Below are positions 47,621 through 57,302 of a stretch of DNA of 64,000 nucleotides, piece by piece. Position numbers and translations under genes: made by a program. Source of the DNA: Eubacterium sp. (GTDB lineage Bacteria; Bacillota; Clostridia; Lachnospirales; Lachnospiraceae); assembly GCA_017477505.1 (NCBI GenBank), contig JAFUVQ010000009.1:1-64000 (forward strand), written 5' to 3'. Each line of letters starts with the position of its first letter. Position 1 is the stretch's first letter. The notes under the pieces are model-generated. The model ran no database searches, was not told the DNA's origin, and worked only from the letters and a program-made list of their open reading frames with translations.

Positions 47621-50061
47621 AAATTATGGTAGCGCATTATAAGTATTGCGCATTGCAGTCTGCCGGCGTTTCTGTTCGGGTAGATATATGTGAGGCCGTC
47701 TTTTGTGACTCCTGTCATTATGCCGTCTCCTATGATCCAACTGAGGCCCGCTTCTGTGTTTTCTCTGACTGTATCGTAGTCTGCGAAGCTGCTGAGGTCT
47801 GCTGTTGCTGATGTTTCGTAGCCGGCGATATCTGCATAACGCTGCAGCATTATTGCTATCTGTGCGCGGGTTATGTTTTTGGCAGGCTTAAATGTTCCAT
47901 TTTCAAATCCGCTTATTATTCCTATGCCGGCAGCCCACTCTACTGCCTCGTATCCTGTATCACCTTCTGTTATATCTGAAAAATGTATTGTTTCTGTTTC
48001 AATTCCTTTTTCTAAAACTCCTTCTGCCTCTGCAAGTTTATATAGCATTATCGCAAACTGTGCTCTGGTCACGCTGTTCGACGGCTTGAACTTAACCTGT
48101 CCGTTTTCGTCAGGCTTTGTAACTCCGCTGACTACTCCCAGGTCATAAGCCTGTTTCAGTAGATCGGCTCCGGTTGAATCTTTCTCCACGTCGCTGAAAG
48201 GCCAGATCTCATCATCCGTATCATCGTCTTCATTTCCATAATCATTTGCAACAGAAGTAATCTTAGGAATAGTCTGTGTTTTTGTTGTGCCGCAGACAGT
48301 GCATGTGTATGTCATAACACCGGTGCTTTCAGCCGTGGCCGGAACTGTTACTGCAGATGTCCATGTATGGCTGTTACAGCCGCCGGTTCCACAGTCTGAA
48401 ACTGCATTGTTTGTAAATGAACAGGATTTATCTGCCGGTATATAGAAAAGATAATTCACATTTTTAGGTGATGTCGCACTGTAAATTACATTTCCATTTC
48501 CATCTTTAACATATATAGGCGAACCTTTCTGATATGTTGATGTCGAGTAAATGTAACTTGAGTTTGTACTTACTTCATTATGGATGTAACCGTCAACACC
48601 TTTGGTGCCACCTGCAAATACATTTGCATTATTTATAGTAATTGTCCCGTCAAAATCCAGCGGTGAATTGTCTCCGCCTGCTCTCATGCCCCACACTTCC
48701 ACATTTCCGCCGGAAATGTTTATATTTCCATTTGCATCAATACCATCACCCTCGACATTTATGTAAATATTACCTCCATAGATATTTATGTGATAATTTC
48801 CGCCACCTCCGGGTGTAAAACCTCCGCCTCCCGGGCCAGGTCTGAAGCTGTTTCCGCCACCCTGCATAGGATCGGTTCCGCTGGAACTTCCGCCTGCAGA
48901 GTTGATGCCATCATCATTTCCAACTATGATCATAGTTCCTGAATATGTATTGACAGTGCCGCCCTCAAGTCCTTCGTAGCAATACTTGATATCGATGTAA
49001 GGATCCATATCAAGACCGCCTTCCGACCCGATGTTCAAAGTTGTATCAGCATGCGCACCGTCATCACCGGTATAAATTGTAAATGTACCGCCTGTTATAT
49101 CCGCATACGCGTCAGAATGTATTGCATCATCAGGTGTATTGATTGTAAATGTACCGCCTGATACAGTAAGTCTGCTTTCAATACCCTCAAGATTTCCGGC
49201 AGATGCCTTGAGACCTTTGCAGCTCATGGTATCGCTACTAAACTGCGTATCGTTGTAACCATTCATGGAAATGATATTAAAACTTCCATTTGTAATATTA
49301 AGATCCCTGGCAGCTGAAATACCGTCGCCCTGTGCATTTATATCAATAGAACCGCCATTGATATAGATAGCGCCTGCACTCTCAGTATCATCAGCATCAG
49401 GATCAGACTTCATGCCATCCCCGGATGATACAATATCAATATTTCCAGCATTAACAGTAAGCGTACCGTCGCAGGCAATGCCCGTATTGGCAGCATTTAC
49501 ATTTAAATGAGCCCCGTTGACATTAATACCCGACGTTGCTCCGCCTTTGATACCATTCTTACACGAGGACGCATCAATATTAAGCGTACCGCTGCCGCTT
49601 ACGGTAAGATTCGAAGCGCTTTTTACCTTAATTGCAGCCCCCTCAAAAGCGTCAGCAATTTCCTCATCCGAACTGTTTTCATTTTCAGGATTTTCCGCAC
49701 TTATAAGAGTACAGTCACCCTGGACCAGAAGCAACAGACTCGAACCCTTCTTTACCACAACAGGAGCGGTAAGCTCCGACTTAAGATAGAAATCACACAT
49801 GTACAGAGTGACCGAAATTCCTTTGGCAATTTCAATATTACCTTCGCTGCAGCTTCCGGTCACAGTATAAGTACCGCTCTCCTTAATCGTAAGAGTTGTA
49901 CCGTTTACAGAAAAACCACCCTCTTCGGAAAAAGAAATACCGGAATCCGAAAAAGAGATAACAACCCCTTCAGCCGCATAACATCTGCTGCCAAACAGCC
50001 CCACAACAAGCGCCGCAGAAAACAAAAACAAGATCAACAGTTTCAATCCTCTACCAAACAT
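47608..50061 (-). CDS. S-layer-anchored carbohydrate-binding-type beta-helix protein with SLH domains
   Basis: The 817-aa exported protein starts with a signal peptide (LKLLILFLFSAALVVGLFGSRCYA). Residues about 40-500 repeat short beta-rungs (INGGSIDINAQGDGISA, GGTFTIYTGDDGAHAD, INISGGNVEVWG) with aspartate/glycine turns, as in the Cthe_2159-type cellulose/pectin-binding beta-helix. A glycine-rich loop (RPGPGGGGFTPGGGG) interrupts it. A Cys-containing segment (CTVCGTTKTQTI) follows, then three SLH repeats from about 615 (IWPFSDVEKDS, VTRAQFAIMLYKLAEAEG, ITRAQIAIMLQRYADIAG, RLQCAILIMRYHNL) that bind cell-wall polymers. Its leader hides the ribosome site in a hairpin, and its stop lies inside repeat element A. 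Confidence 0.88.
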   Translation of the reverse strand: MFGRGLKLLILFLFSAALVVGLFGSRCYAAEGVVISFSDSGISFSEEGGFSVNGTTLTIKESGTYTVTGSCSEGNIEIAKGISVTLYMCDFYLKSELTAPVVVKKGSSLLLLVQGDCTLISAENPENENSSDEEIADAFEGAAIKVKSASNLTVSGSGTLNIDASSCKNGIKGGATSGINVNGAHLNVNAANTGIACDGTLTVNAGNIDIVSSGDGMKSDPDADDTESAGAIYINGGSIDINAQGDGISAARDLNITNGSFNIISMNGYNDTQFSSDTMSCKGLKASAGNLEGIESRLTVSGGTFTINTPDDAIHSDAYADITGGTFTIYTGDDGAHADTTLNIGSEGGLDMDPYIDIKYCYEGLEGGTVNTYSGTMIIVGNDDGINSAGGSSSGTDPMQGGGNSFRPGPGGGGFTPGGGGNYHINIYGGNIYINVEGDGIDANGNINISGGNVEVWGMRAGGDNSPLDFDGTITINNANVFAGGTKGVDGYIHNEVSTNSSYIYSTSTYQKGSPIYVKDGNGNVIYSATSPKNVNYLFYIPADKSCSFTNNAVSDCGTGGCNSHTWTSAVTVPATAESTGVMTYTCTVCGTTKTQTIPKITSVANDYGNEDDDTDDEIWPFSDVEKDSTGADLLKQAYDLGVVSGVTKPDENGQVKFKPSNSVTRAQFAIMLYKLAEAEGVLEKGIETETIHFSDITEGDTGYEAVEWAAGIGIISGFENGTFKPAKNITRAQIAIMLQRYADIAGYETSATADLSSFADYDTVRENTEAGLSWIIGDGIMTGVTKDGLTYIYPNRNAGRLQCAILIMRYHNLTNC

Positions 50062-50068
50062 TAAAAAA

Positions 50069-50118
50069 CCTCCTTAATAATCATCAGTAAACCGGTTACA
50101 GATACATTATTAAGGAGG
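50069..50118 (-). promoter_or_regulatory. leader hairpin that contains the SLH gene's ribosome site
   Basis: On the minus-strand RNA, CCTCCTTAATAAT (50118-50106) pairs perfectly with ATTATTAAGGAGG (50081-50069), which is the Shine-Dalgarno sequence of the gene starting at 50061. The 24-nt loop contains a smaller GTAA/TTAC pairing around CCGG. The stem is followed directly by six T residues and then AATG, so it also has the form of an intrinsic terminator. Confidence 0.75.
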
Positions 50119-50245
50119 AAGCTTAAAACAATATTAAAAAAACATTTGTATTATTATGATTTTAACATATAAATTTAGTATGCATATTACCGAGCATATT
50201 CACCTGGATTATGTGTCCAATATATAAAAGCTGATTACTGTATCT

Positions 50246-50386
50246 TCAATGTGGGGCTCCCCCCTTCATTCTCCACATAAATGATACTACCTGAGCCCTG
50301 CTGCATTGATTAAACGGCTTAAATTTATTGGCTGTTATGCCTTCGACCACCTGTGGTTCAGATTCATAGGCCCATACAACGGCATT
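50246..50386 (-). pseudogene. relic of an SLH domain
   Basis: Between bcp and the SLH gene a 46-codon frame reads NAVVWAYESEPQVVEGITAN, KFKPFNQCSRAQVVSFMWRM, then KGGAPH and stop. This is an SLH-type repeat (AVxWAxExxxVxG...F.PF..CxRAQVVSF.WR) of a different subtype from the two intact SLH genes nearby. TAG stands directly before it where a tyrosine is usual, and no start is present. The rest of 50119-50462 shows no gene that I can support. Confidence 0.75.
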
Positions 50387-50462
50387 CTACTTCTCTCCCA
50401 ATTCCATAATATTACCCTTTATCATATCACAGTCGGGTGTGTAACACTCCCCAACATTAGAA

Positions 50463-50915
50463 TTATATTTCACCGAGCATCTGAGTAGGATTCTCGGCAG
50501 CCTTTACATTTCCGAAGGCTTTCACAATAATTCCATTTTCATCAATAAGATAAGTAGTTCTGACCACACCCATAGATACCTTACCATAGTTCTTCTTCTC
50601 TTTCCATACGTCGTATGCTTCAATAACCGTGCGCTCGGTATCAGACAACAGAGTAAACGGGAGCCCGTATTTCTCCTCAAATTTCTTATGAGAAGCAACC
50701 GAATCCTTGCTTACGCCAAGAATTACAGCTCCCTTCTCCTTAAACTGAGGCATAAGTTCCCCAAAACTACACGCCTGCTTGGTACATCCCGGCGTATTGT
50801 CCTTCGGGTAAAAATACAGAACCACCTTCTGCCCTCTATAATCAGAGAGACTTCTCATCTCCCCATTCTGATCCGGAAGCGAAAACTCCGGAGCTTTAGA
50901 ACCTACTTTCAGCAT
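50463..50915 (-). CDS. bcp: thioredoxin-dependent thiol peroxidase (Bcp/PrxQ peroxiredoxin)
   Basis: Reduces hydrogen peroxide and organic peroxides, protecting this presumed anaerobe from oxygen stress. The start at 50915 (MLKVGSKAPEFSLPDQNG) follows AAAGGAGG; a longer frame to 50960 runs into repeat element B. The peroxidatic cysteine lies in KDNTPGCTKQAC with the resolving cysteine five residues later, the PrxQ arrangement. Length 150 aa is normal. It lies between two SLH genes with repeat element B directly upstream. Confidence 0.94.
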   Translation of the reverse strand: MLKVGSKAPEFSLPDQNGEMRSLSDYRGQKVVLYFYPKDNTPGCTKQACSFGELMPQFKEKGAVILGVSKDSVASHKKFEEKYGLPFTLLSDTERTVIEAYDVWKEKKNYGKVSMGVVRTTYLIDENGIIVKAFGNVKAAENPTQMLGEI

Positions 50916-50949
50916 AAATACCTCCTTTAGTTTGATGCCTCTTGGCTTG

Positions 50950-51149
50950 GTGCCTGTCACTTAACTGATTGTTCATAATTACGAACGGTAATATTTCAGG
51001 ACAGGTGACAGGCACTTAACAATTTGTTCATGACTATACCACGGTGATATGCGAGATTGCGTCACCGCGGTGACAGGCACTTAATAGTTTGTTCATATTT
51101 GGACGGGCCACGGGTGGCCGCGGCGGTGACAGGCACTTAATGGTTTGTT
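50950..51149. repeat. four-core repeat element B
   Basis: Cores start at 50950, 51005, 51070 and 51126 (spacing 55, 65, 56), the first inverted to the rest. Architecture matches element A and, in opposite orientation, element C. The last unit forms the 3' end and stop codon of the SLH gene at 51137. Confidence 0.92.
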
Positions 51150-54100
51150 AACTTGTAGAAGCGCATGTCGAACATTGCGCACTGGAGTCGAGTGGCGCTT
51201 TGTGCCGGCGCGATGTAGGTTATGCCCTGGCGCTTGATGCCATACAGGATGCCGTTTGTTACGGCCCAACTGAGGGCGTCCTGTGTTTCAGGGCCGACGG
51301 TGTCGTGGTCCGGGAAGTTGTCGATTCCGGCTCCCGGATTTGTGGTCCTACCGGTGAGTTCGGCGTATTTTCTGAGCATTATGGCTATCTGTGCTCTTGT
51401 TACTTCTCTTGACGGCTTGAATGTTCCGTTGTCGAATCCATTTATAATTCCGACGCCGCTTGCCCACATGATTTCGTTATAGCCTGTTCCGCCTTGCTGT
51501 ATATCATTATAAGTCTTGCTTTCATTTATCGTAAGATCCAGTCCCTCGGCCCTGGCCATGTTGTATACCATGATCGCGAACTGTGCCCTGGTTACTGCTC
51601 TTTCCGGTTTATATTTTACCTGTCCGTTTTCGTCAGGTTTTGTCACTCCGCTGACTATTCCGAGGTCGTATGCCTGCTTCAGCAGGTCTGAACCCGTGGA
51701 GCCTTTCGCAACATCGCTGAATGGCCATATCGGATCTCCGACCGTAAGCTTTCCATTTTCAAATGTTATTTCATAATTAGCAGCCGTGACTCCCTTCGGT
51801 ATTATTTCATATTCACCGTCTGGATCTCCTTCGACGTAGGTATACGCAAAGCTGAGGGTTCCGCTCAGAACTCCTTCATCAGTTTCCGTTTCATCTCCGA
51901 CAAATCCGGTATACTGAGCGCCGTCATTCTGAGGCGCGCTGCCGGAAGGTATCTTCAGGTCATTTGCTTTTATCGTGAGCTTTGCCTTCTCTATGGTGAA
52001 ACCAATTTCTCCGTATACCGTGTAATCTCCGAACTTTATGTCCGTGATAATTACTTTTGCACTTCCCGCATTCAGGTTATTTTTATAGCTTACTGTATAT
52101 TCTTCTGCAGGGATAAGTGTCTCGCCGTCATATACTCTTACGGATGGCGTTTTCCCGGTTCCGTCATAAATGAACCCATCCGCCTCAAGCTCTATAACAG
52201 GGTCTGTCACTATCCTGTTATCCGGCATCTCATTTTCATATGTTTCAGGTGTTCTGAATGTAAATGTGCCGATTTCGCTTTCGCTCAGGTAAATGCCTGT
52301 TTCCGTCGGTACATCCTTCACATAAAGTGTATATTCGGTATCCTCCGGCAGCATAAATTCATTACTATCGGAATAATTTTCACCGTCTATACTGTACATA
52401 AATCTATGATCTTTGGAGTCAATGCCGGCATTTCCGTCATAAACCATACCGATCACTCTGGTCATGCCCGTATCGTAAAACATAATATTTGACTCGAGAA
52501 TCTCAGGTTTCGCCAGCTTCCAGTTTACTGTTACATCACAGTATTTAACCGTTTCTGTGGCATCATATGCAGTTGCAACAGCCTTTATCCTGGTCTGTCC
52601 CGGCTTTAATGCCTTGAAGGTTATAGTTTCTCCTTCTTTGGAAATGATATTCGCAATGCTGTCGTCCTCTGATTCAAAGCTAAATGTAATCTTTTCCTCG
52701 TCAGCACTGAGTACACTGTCCTCATGTACAGGCTTTACGGAAGCATCATATGGATTTAACTCCTCATGAGTTTCAATACCATCTCCCGAATTCATGATTA
52801 CTTCATAAGTGCTTAGCTTAAAATCAACATTTACAGCAATATTTAATATCGAAATCTCAACAGTATCCGTCAGTTTATTTGAGCTTTCGGCTGTGATCTT
52901 CACACTACCCTTCTTTAATCCTGTAACGGTTCCATCTTCTGAAACGGTAGCGATTGTATCGTCCGATGAGGACCAGGTTACAGTCTTATCTGTAGCATTT
53001 TCCGGAAGGATAGCCGCCGACAGTTTAAGAGTCCTGCTCTTCTCAAGCTCCATTGTATCACAGGATATCTTTATGGAACTTACTTCTACAGGAAGTGTCT
53101 TTATAACAGTTCCTTCCGAAATATCACTCGCTCTATAGAAATCATGTGCTTTCTTTCTGACATAGAATGTGTAAGAGGTATTTGGTTCAAGATCCGTAAA
53201 TACATTTGAATCCTGCCATGTCTCTTTATCCATAGAATACTCGCCATAAGTGATTTCATTCAATGTAACGCTGTCACTTGTAACACTTACCTTCTCCGGC
53301 GCATCCGGAACAGACTGAGACCCGTAAACCTTTACATTACATGTATCTTCGTAACCGCCGTCTTCTGTTGTTACCGTAACGGTATATTCACCCGGATAAT
53401 AAGCATAAAATGTAGCGCTGTTTCCGTAGATAGCATACAGCCCGGAGTTATAAGAGCTGGCCCAGCTTACATTTTTATTCAGTGCATTTTTCGGCAATAC
53501 CGAAGCTGTAAGTCTGAGTGAATCATCAATCCCGATCTCAGCCTCATTCTGATCGAGTTTAACTCCACTGGCCGGAATATCAAATACAATCATTTTCGGC
53601 CCTGTGATATAAAAATCAGTTTCTGAATAATACTTTCTCTGTGAAACAATAAAATAATATCCTTCATCGGTGCTTACTGCATTTTTGATTGTAAATGAAT
53701 GCACCTTTGAACTTCCCGTCTCTGAGTCTTTAACGCCGTAATCCGATGAATCAGTATCCAGCATTTTCTCAGCAGCTTTATCCGCTTCATAACGGTACAG
53801 AACCGGTTTTTCCATAACTGATGATAATGTGGAAATGAATGATACATCATCACCATCGTTACATATTTCGGGTTCAATACTAATAATTGTATTTGAGGAT
53901 GTATTGTATTTTAAAACTGTCAGCTTCGTCAGCACATTATTATCATCATTTACATATGGCGGAAGCTCTTTTATTTCATCAAGCGGAAGAATAAATGTAG
54001 CTGATTCTTTGTCATAGTACCAGTCTGCATCTATAGTTTTCCTGAACTCTGTATTATTCGCACAGATAATATTTACATCTTTAGGAAGTATACTTGCAAT

Positions 54101-57067
54101 AGCATTCAGGTAATCATCCGTTACATTAGAATACGCTGTATAAATACAGTCAATATTATCAACAGTAGAAACTGACTTAATGCTGGTCTCTCCAACACGG
54201 ATATTTCGATATGCTGAAATATATACTGATGTTTTCGCATTATTATAATATGCTATAAAATAATCACCTGTATCCTCTTCCTTAAGATCACCAAGCAGGA
54301 ATTCATAATCATTGTAGTAATCACCTTCAGTAACCGTACACATGGACGAGTCGGCGTCAGCAACCTTATATATACCATCATCCGTCACTTTATAGAGTTC
54401 TATACCGGTATAACTATTTTTATTCACACTATAAGAAAGCGTAATATCACTGCCCGGAAAAACATCCGCCGCCGTAACAGACGGTGTACCGATATATGAA
54501 GTACTTAAGTTGATCTTAACCCCCTTAATCACCTCATTTGTATCATTAACATACTGCGGCAGATCCACATCATATGAATCCAAAACGAAGCATTTATTCT
54601 CGCTATCAGCAGTCCATTTCCCCTTTAACTCTATAGTGCTTTTTCCGCCATTTTCATATACCAGATCCACCTCATTTGAATCAGGGAGCAAAGCTATGAT
54701 GCTATCAAGATACTTCTCATTTTTCTCAGAAGAGCTGACTGTCACATATCTGATTCCTTTCAATGTGGCACTCTTTACATCTGTTTCACCTACTCTCAGA
54801 TTCTTGTAGGCTGTAACATACAGTATTTTTGAATAAATGTATGACAGATAGTAAGATCCTGAATCTTCCTCAGCAAGATCTGATAAAGTGAATTTATATT
54901 TAGTCCGGTAGCTGTCAACCTCTTCAGCTTCACAGATTTCTGAATTAATATCAGAAATCTTTAGAAATCCATCCTCTGTAACCTTATTCAGAGCTAAATC
55001 CTTTGTAGAATTATTTATATTTGCAGTAGTAAATGTAACTGTGCTTCCCGGGAACACATCGCTTCCTGAAAGTGTTAGAGCTGAAAGATAAGCAGTCTGA
55101 TATGGAATCTCAACTCTGTTGAGTAATGCATCATTATCATTTACATACTGAGGCAAAGTTATATCACTTGCATCAATATAGAAACATTCATTTTCCGTAT
55201 CAATCTTCCATTCCGACTCAGTCACCAGGTCGTAAGTAACACCATTAACAAGGCCTATGGTAAGCTCTTTGGGGAGCATCTTAACAACAGTGTCAAGATA
55301 TGACTCTGAATCCTCGGACTGACTGATATAAACAGTATTTACACCATTCTGAAGCTTAACACTGTTTATGGATGATTCTCCAACATGGAGAGATGCAATA
55401 TCTGAATAATACCATGTACTGCCGGTACGGTAATGTGCTATATAATCTCCTGTATCCGCCACGTCATAAGCATCAATAGAAAATGCATATTTTTTATAGT
55501 AATTTGATGTTGAATAATAATTATCAACCGTACAATTATCATTTAACGAATCTTCTTTTTTGATAAATGTATATTTACCATCTTCCGTCCTGTTAACTTT
55601 ATCTATAATAATATTATTTTCCCCGTAACTCCTGGCAACCGACATGGTTCCACCTGTCCCCGGAAAGAGGTCATCAGGTGTAATAGTAAGATTAAAATCA
55701 CTTAATTTCTGAACATTTACTCTGATGTCCGAAAGAATACCATCAGAATCAGTTACATATGTCGGCAGTTTTCCGGAATATGAAGTATAAACCGCCGGTT
55801 TTTCAGCCTCCGCGTCGTATCTCCAGTCCGTTGATGCGTCAACGGTAAATGTATATCCATTTTCACATGTAACTTTTAAGCCTTTAGGGAAGCCACCTGC
55901 GATTGAATCAAAAACATCTGCAGATAAAGAATTTGAGATATTAACCGAATAAACATCTGCAGGTCTTACACTTTTTACAGTAGTATTGGCAAATTCAGCA
56001 GCATCAAAAAGCTCGGTAGTATATACGATGGATGCATCTCCCCCTGCTTTTGTCTTAAGACCGGTTATCTCAACCTTAAAACGGCAATCTGCATTAGTAC
56101 CTTCCGGTGGATTATAATAAACAATATTGCCATAGCCATCGGATCCATGTATCTCATTTCCACTTCTTGTAGTAACTGCACCTGTGTCAAGATTTGTAAG
56201 AGTTACAGTAACATTTGCAACTGTCGGTGCAGCGATAATAGAAGTATCCACTTCGAATGACCATGCAGCCCTTCCCGAACTATATATTGCTCTTGGACAG
56301 TATCCGGCATTTGGGAAAACAGAAGCCGGAAGATCCGAATCAAATTTGCTGGCCGTAGAGCCTCTTCCAAGACTACAGTTACCATAAGACATACCTGAAA
56401 ATTCTGAATATGCAAGATAAAGATTGGTAACATAAGGAGAAATGACAAACCATCTGTGACCTATCACATTATTCTGCCCTTCATTTATCCAACCGGAAAT
56501 AGAACCATAAGGCGTATAGCCCCAGGCAAGAATGTTATTATAAACTCCGACACCCTTATCAAGAATATCCTCATCCATATCAGGAACGGCACTGAGCACC
56601 TGATCCCTGGTTATACTATGACCACGCGCTATAACTCTCAGATAAGCTCCGGCCTGAAGCGTATCGTTGTTGGTACACTTAGGAAGTGCCTTAGTACCCT
56701 GCAGCCATCTGTAGAAATTGGCATAGGCGATCATACAGTCAAGAGTTTCCTGCTTTAACGTACCATAATAGTAAGGAGCAGAATTAGTTGCCTCACTACC
56801 CGAAACAAAATAACCGGCATTATCGAGAGCCGTACATCTATTCCTAAGTGCATAATACTTCTCGGCAATCACATGCTTATCGGCATTCAGCGCCTCAGTA
56901 TTATAAGAATTCAGGTTATACACCGTAACACTTCCCGCCGCCAGAGCACCTGACCCAACCTTATCAGAGAACCCGAAAAGCCCCCCTATGATCAGGAAAA
57001 ACGCTCCCAGAACAGCGACCACCCTACTTGCAAACTTCCTACTAGCAAAACCCAAAAAACGATTCAT
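51137..57067 (-). CDS. giant SLH-anchored surface protein with CAP-like, Ig-like and Big_2 domains
   Basis: About 1976 aa from the ATG at 57067 (AGGAGG 9 bp upstream). An N-terminal hydrophobic segment with basic lead (FASRKFASRVVAVLGAFFLIIGGLFGF) exports it. Residues about 55-290 resemble a CAP/SCP-like domain (CMIAYANFYRWLQG, ARGHSITRDQVL, IGHRWFVISPYVTNLYLAYS). About four related units of roughly 200 residues follow, each with LPxYVNDxxxV, a DVFPGS turn and an Ig-like EEDTGDYF motif ending near VGETxIKS. Then come Big_2 domains (ENATDKTVTWSSSDDTIATV), an MBG-like module (GTGKTPSVRVYDGE) and three SLH repeats. Likely an S-layer-bound adhesin or scaffold. Inverted repeats B and C flank it. 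Confidence 0.85.
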   Translation of the reverse strand: MNRFLGFASRKFASRVVAVLGAFFLIIGGLFGFSDKVGSGALAAGSVTVYNLNSYNTEALNADKHVIAEKYYALRNRCTALDNAGYFVSGSEATNSAPYYYGTLKQETLDCMIAYANFYRWLQGTKALPKCTNNDTLQAGAYLRVIARGHSITRDQVLSAVPDMDEDILDKGVGVYNNILAWGYTPYGSISGWINEGQNNVIGHRWFVISPYVTNLYLAYSEFSGMSYGNCSLGRGSTASKFDSDLPASVFPNAGYCPRAIYSSGRAAWSFEVDTSIIAAPTVANVTVTLTNLDTGAVTTRSGNEIHGSDGYGNIVYYNPPEGTNADCRFKVEITGLKTKAGGDASIVYTTELFDAAEFANTTVKSVRPADVYSVNISNSLSADVFDSIAGGFPKGLKVTCENGYTFTVDASTDWRYDAEAEKPAVYTSYSGKLPTYVTDSDGILSDIRVNVQKLSDFNLTITPDDLFPGTGGTMSVARSYGENNIIIDKVNRTEDGKYTFIKKEDSLNDNCTVDNYYSTSNYYKKYAFSIDAYDVADTGDYIAHYRTGSTWYYSDIASLHVGESSINSVKLQNGVNTVYISQSEDSESYLDTVVKMLPKELTIGLVNGVTYDLVTESEWKIDTENECFYIDASDITLPQYVNDNDALLNRVEIPYQTAYLSALTLSGSDVFPGSTVTFTTANINNSTKDLALNKVTEDGFLKISDINSEICEAEEVDSYRTKYKFTLSDLAEEDSGSYYLSYIYSKILYVTAYKNLRVGETDVKSATLKGIRYVTVSSSEKNEKYLDSIIALLPDSNEVDLVYENGGKSTIELKGKWTADSENKCFVLDSYDVDLPQYVNDTNEVIKGVKINLSTSYIGTPSVTAADVFPGSDITLSYSVNKNSYTGIELYKVTDDGIYKVADADSSMCTVTEGDYYNDYEFLLGDLKEEDTGDYFIAYYNNAKTSVYISAYRNIRVGETSIKSVSTVDNIDCIYTAYSNVTDDYLNAIASILPKDVNIICANNTEFRKTIDADWYYDKESATFILPLDEIKELPPYVNDDNNVLTKLTVLKYNTSSNTIISIEPEICNDGDDVSFISTLSSVMEKPVLYRYEADKAAEKMLDTDSSDYGVKDSETGSSKVHSFTIKNAVSTDEGYYFIVSQRKYYSETDFYITGPKMIVFDIPASGVKLDQNEAEIGIDDSLRLTASVLPKNALNKNVSWASSYNSGLYAIYGNSATFYAYYPGEYTVTVTTEDGGYEDTCNVKVYGSQSVPDAPEKVSVTSDSVTLNEITYGEYSMDKETWQDSNVFTDLEPNTSYTFYVRKKAHDFYRASDISEGTVIKTLPVEVSSIKISCDTMELEKSRTLKLSAAILPENATDKTVTWSSSDDTIATVSEDGTVTGLKKGSVKITAESSNKLTDTVEISILNIAVNVDFKLSTYEVIMNSGDGIETHEELNPYDASVKPVHEDSVLSADEEKITFSFESEDDSIANIISKEGETITFKALKPGQTRIKAVATAYDATETVKYCDVTVNWKLAKPEILESNIMFYDTGMTRVIGMVYDGNAGIDSKDHRFMYSIDGENYSDSNEFMLPEDTEYTLYVKDVPTETGIYLSESEIGTFTFRTPETYENEMPDNRIVTDPVIELEADGFIYDGTGKTPSVRVYDGETLIPAEEYTVSYKNNLNAGSAKVIITDIKFGDYTVYGEIGFTIEKAKLTIKANDLKIPSGSAPQNDGAQYTGFVGDETETDEGVLSGTLSFAYTYVEGDPDGEYEIIPKGVTAANYEITFENGKLTVGDPIWPFSDVAKGSTGSDLLKQAYDLGIVSGVTKPDENGQVKYKPERAVTRAQFAIMVYNMARAEGLDLTINESKTYNDIQQGGTGYNEIMWASGVGIINGFDNGTFKPSREVTRAQIAIMLRKYAELTGRTTNPGAGIDNFPDHDTVGPETQDALSWAVTNGILYGIKRQGITYIAPAQSATRLQCAMFDMRFYKLTNH

Positions 57068-57102
57068 ATGCCAACTCCTCCTGAATATTAACAATGCATG
57101 AA

Positions 57103-57289
57103 GTGCCTGTCACCGCCGCGGCCACCCGCGGTCCGTCAAAATATGAACAAACTGTTAAGTGCCTGTCACCGCAGTGACGGAACCCCGCATATCACCGTGG
57201 TATAGTTATGAAAAAACTGTAAGGTGCCTGTCACCTGTCCTGGCATGGTACCGTTCGTAAATATGAACAATCAGTTAAGTGACAGGCAC
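57103..57289. repeat. four-core repeat element C (inverted relative to A and B)
   Basis: Cores start at 57103, 57159, 57224 and 57279 (spacing 56, 65, 55), the mirror image of element B, with the last core inverted. It fills the gap between the nuclease stop and the giant SLH gene start, so any promoter of that gene must lie in or beyond it. Confidence 0.92.
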
Positions 57290-57302
57290 TTTACAGGGTT
57301 CT

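Noticed and set aside
50306-50488. 60-codon plus-strand frame
   Set aside because: It is antisense to the SLH relic and the bcp end, without ribosome site.
50950-57289. Composite transposon around the giant SLH gene
   Set aside because: No transposase, target-site duplication or IS ends are visible; only the inverted repeats support it, so it is reported as a repeat arrangement.
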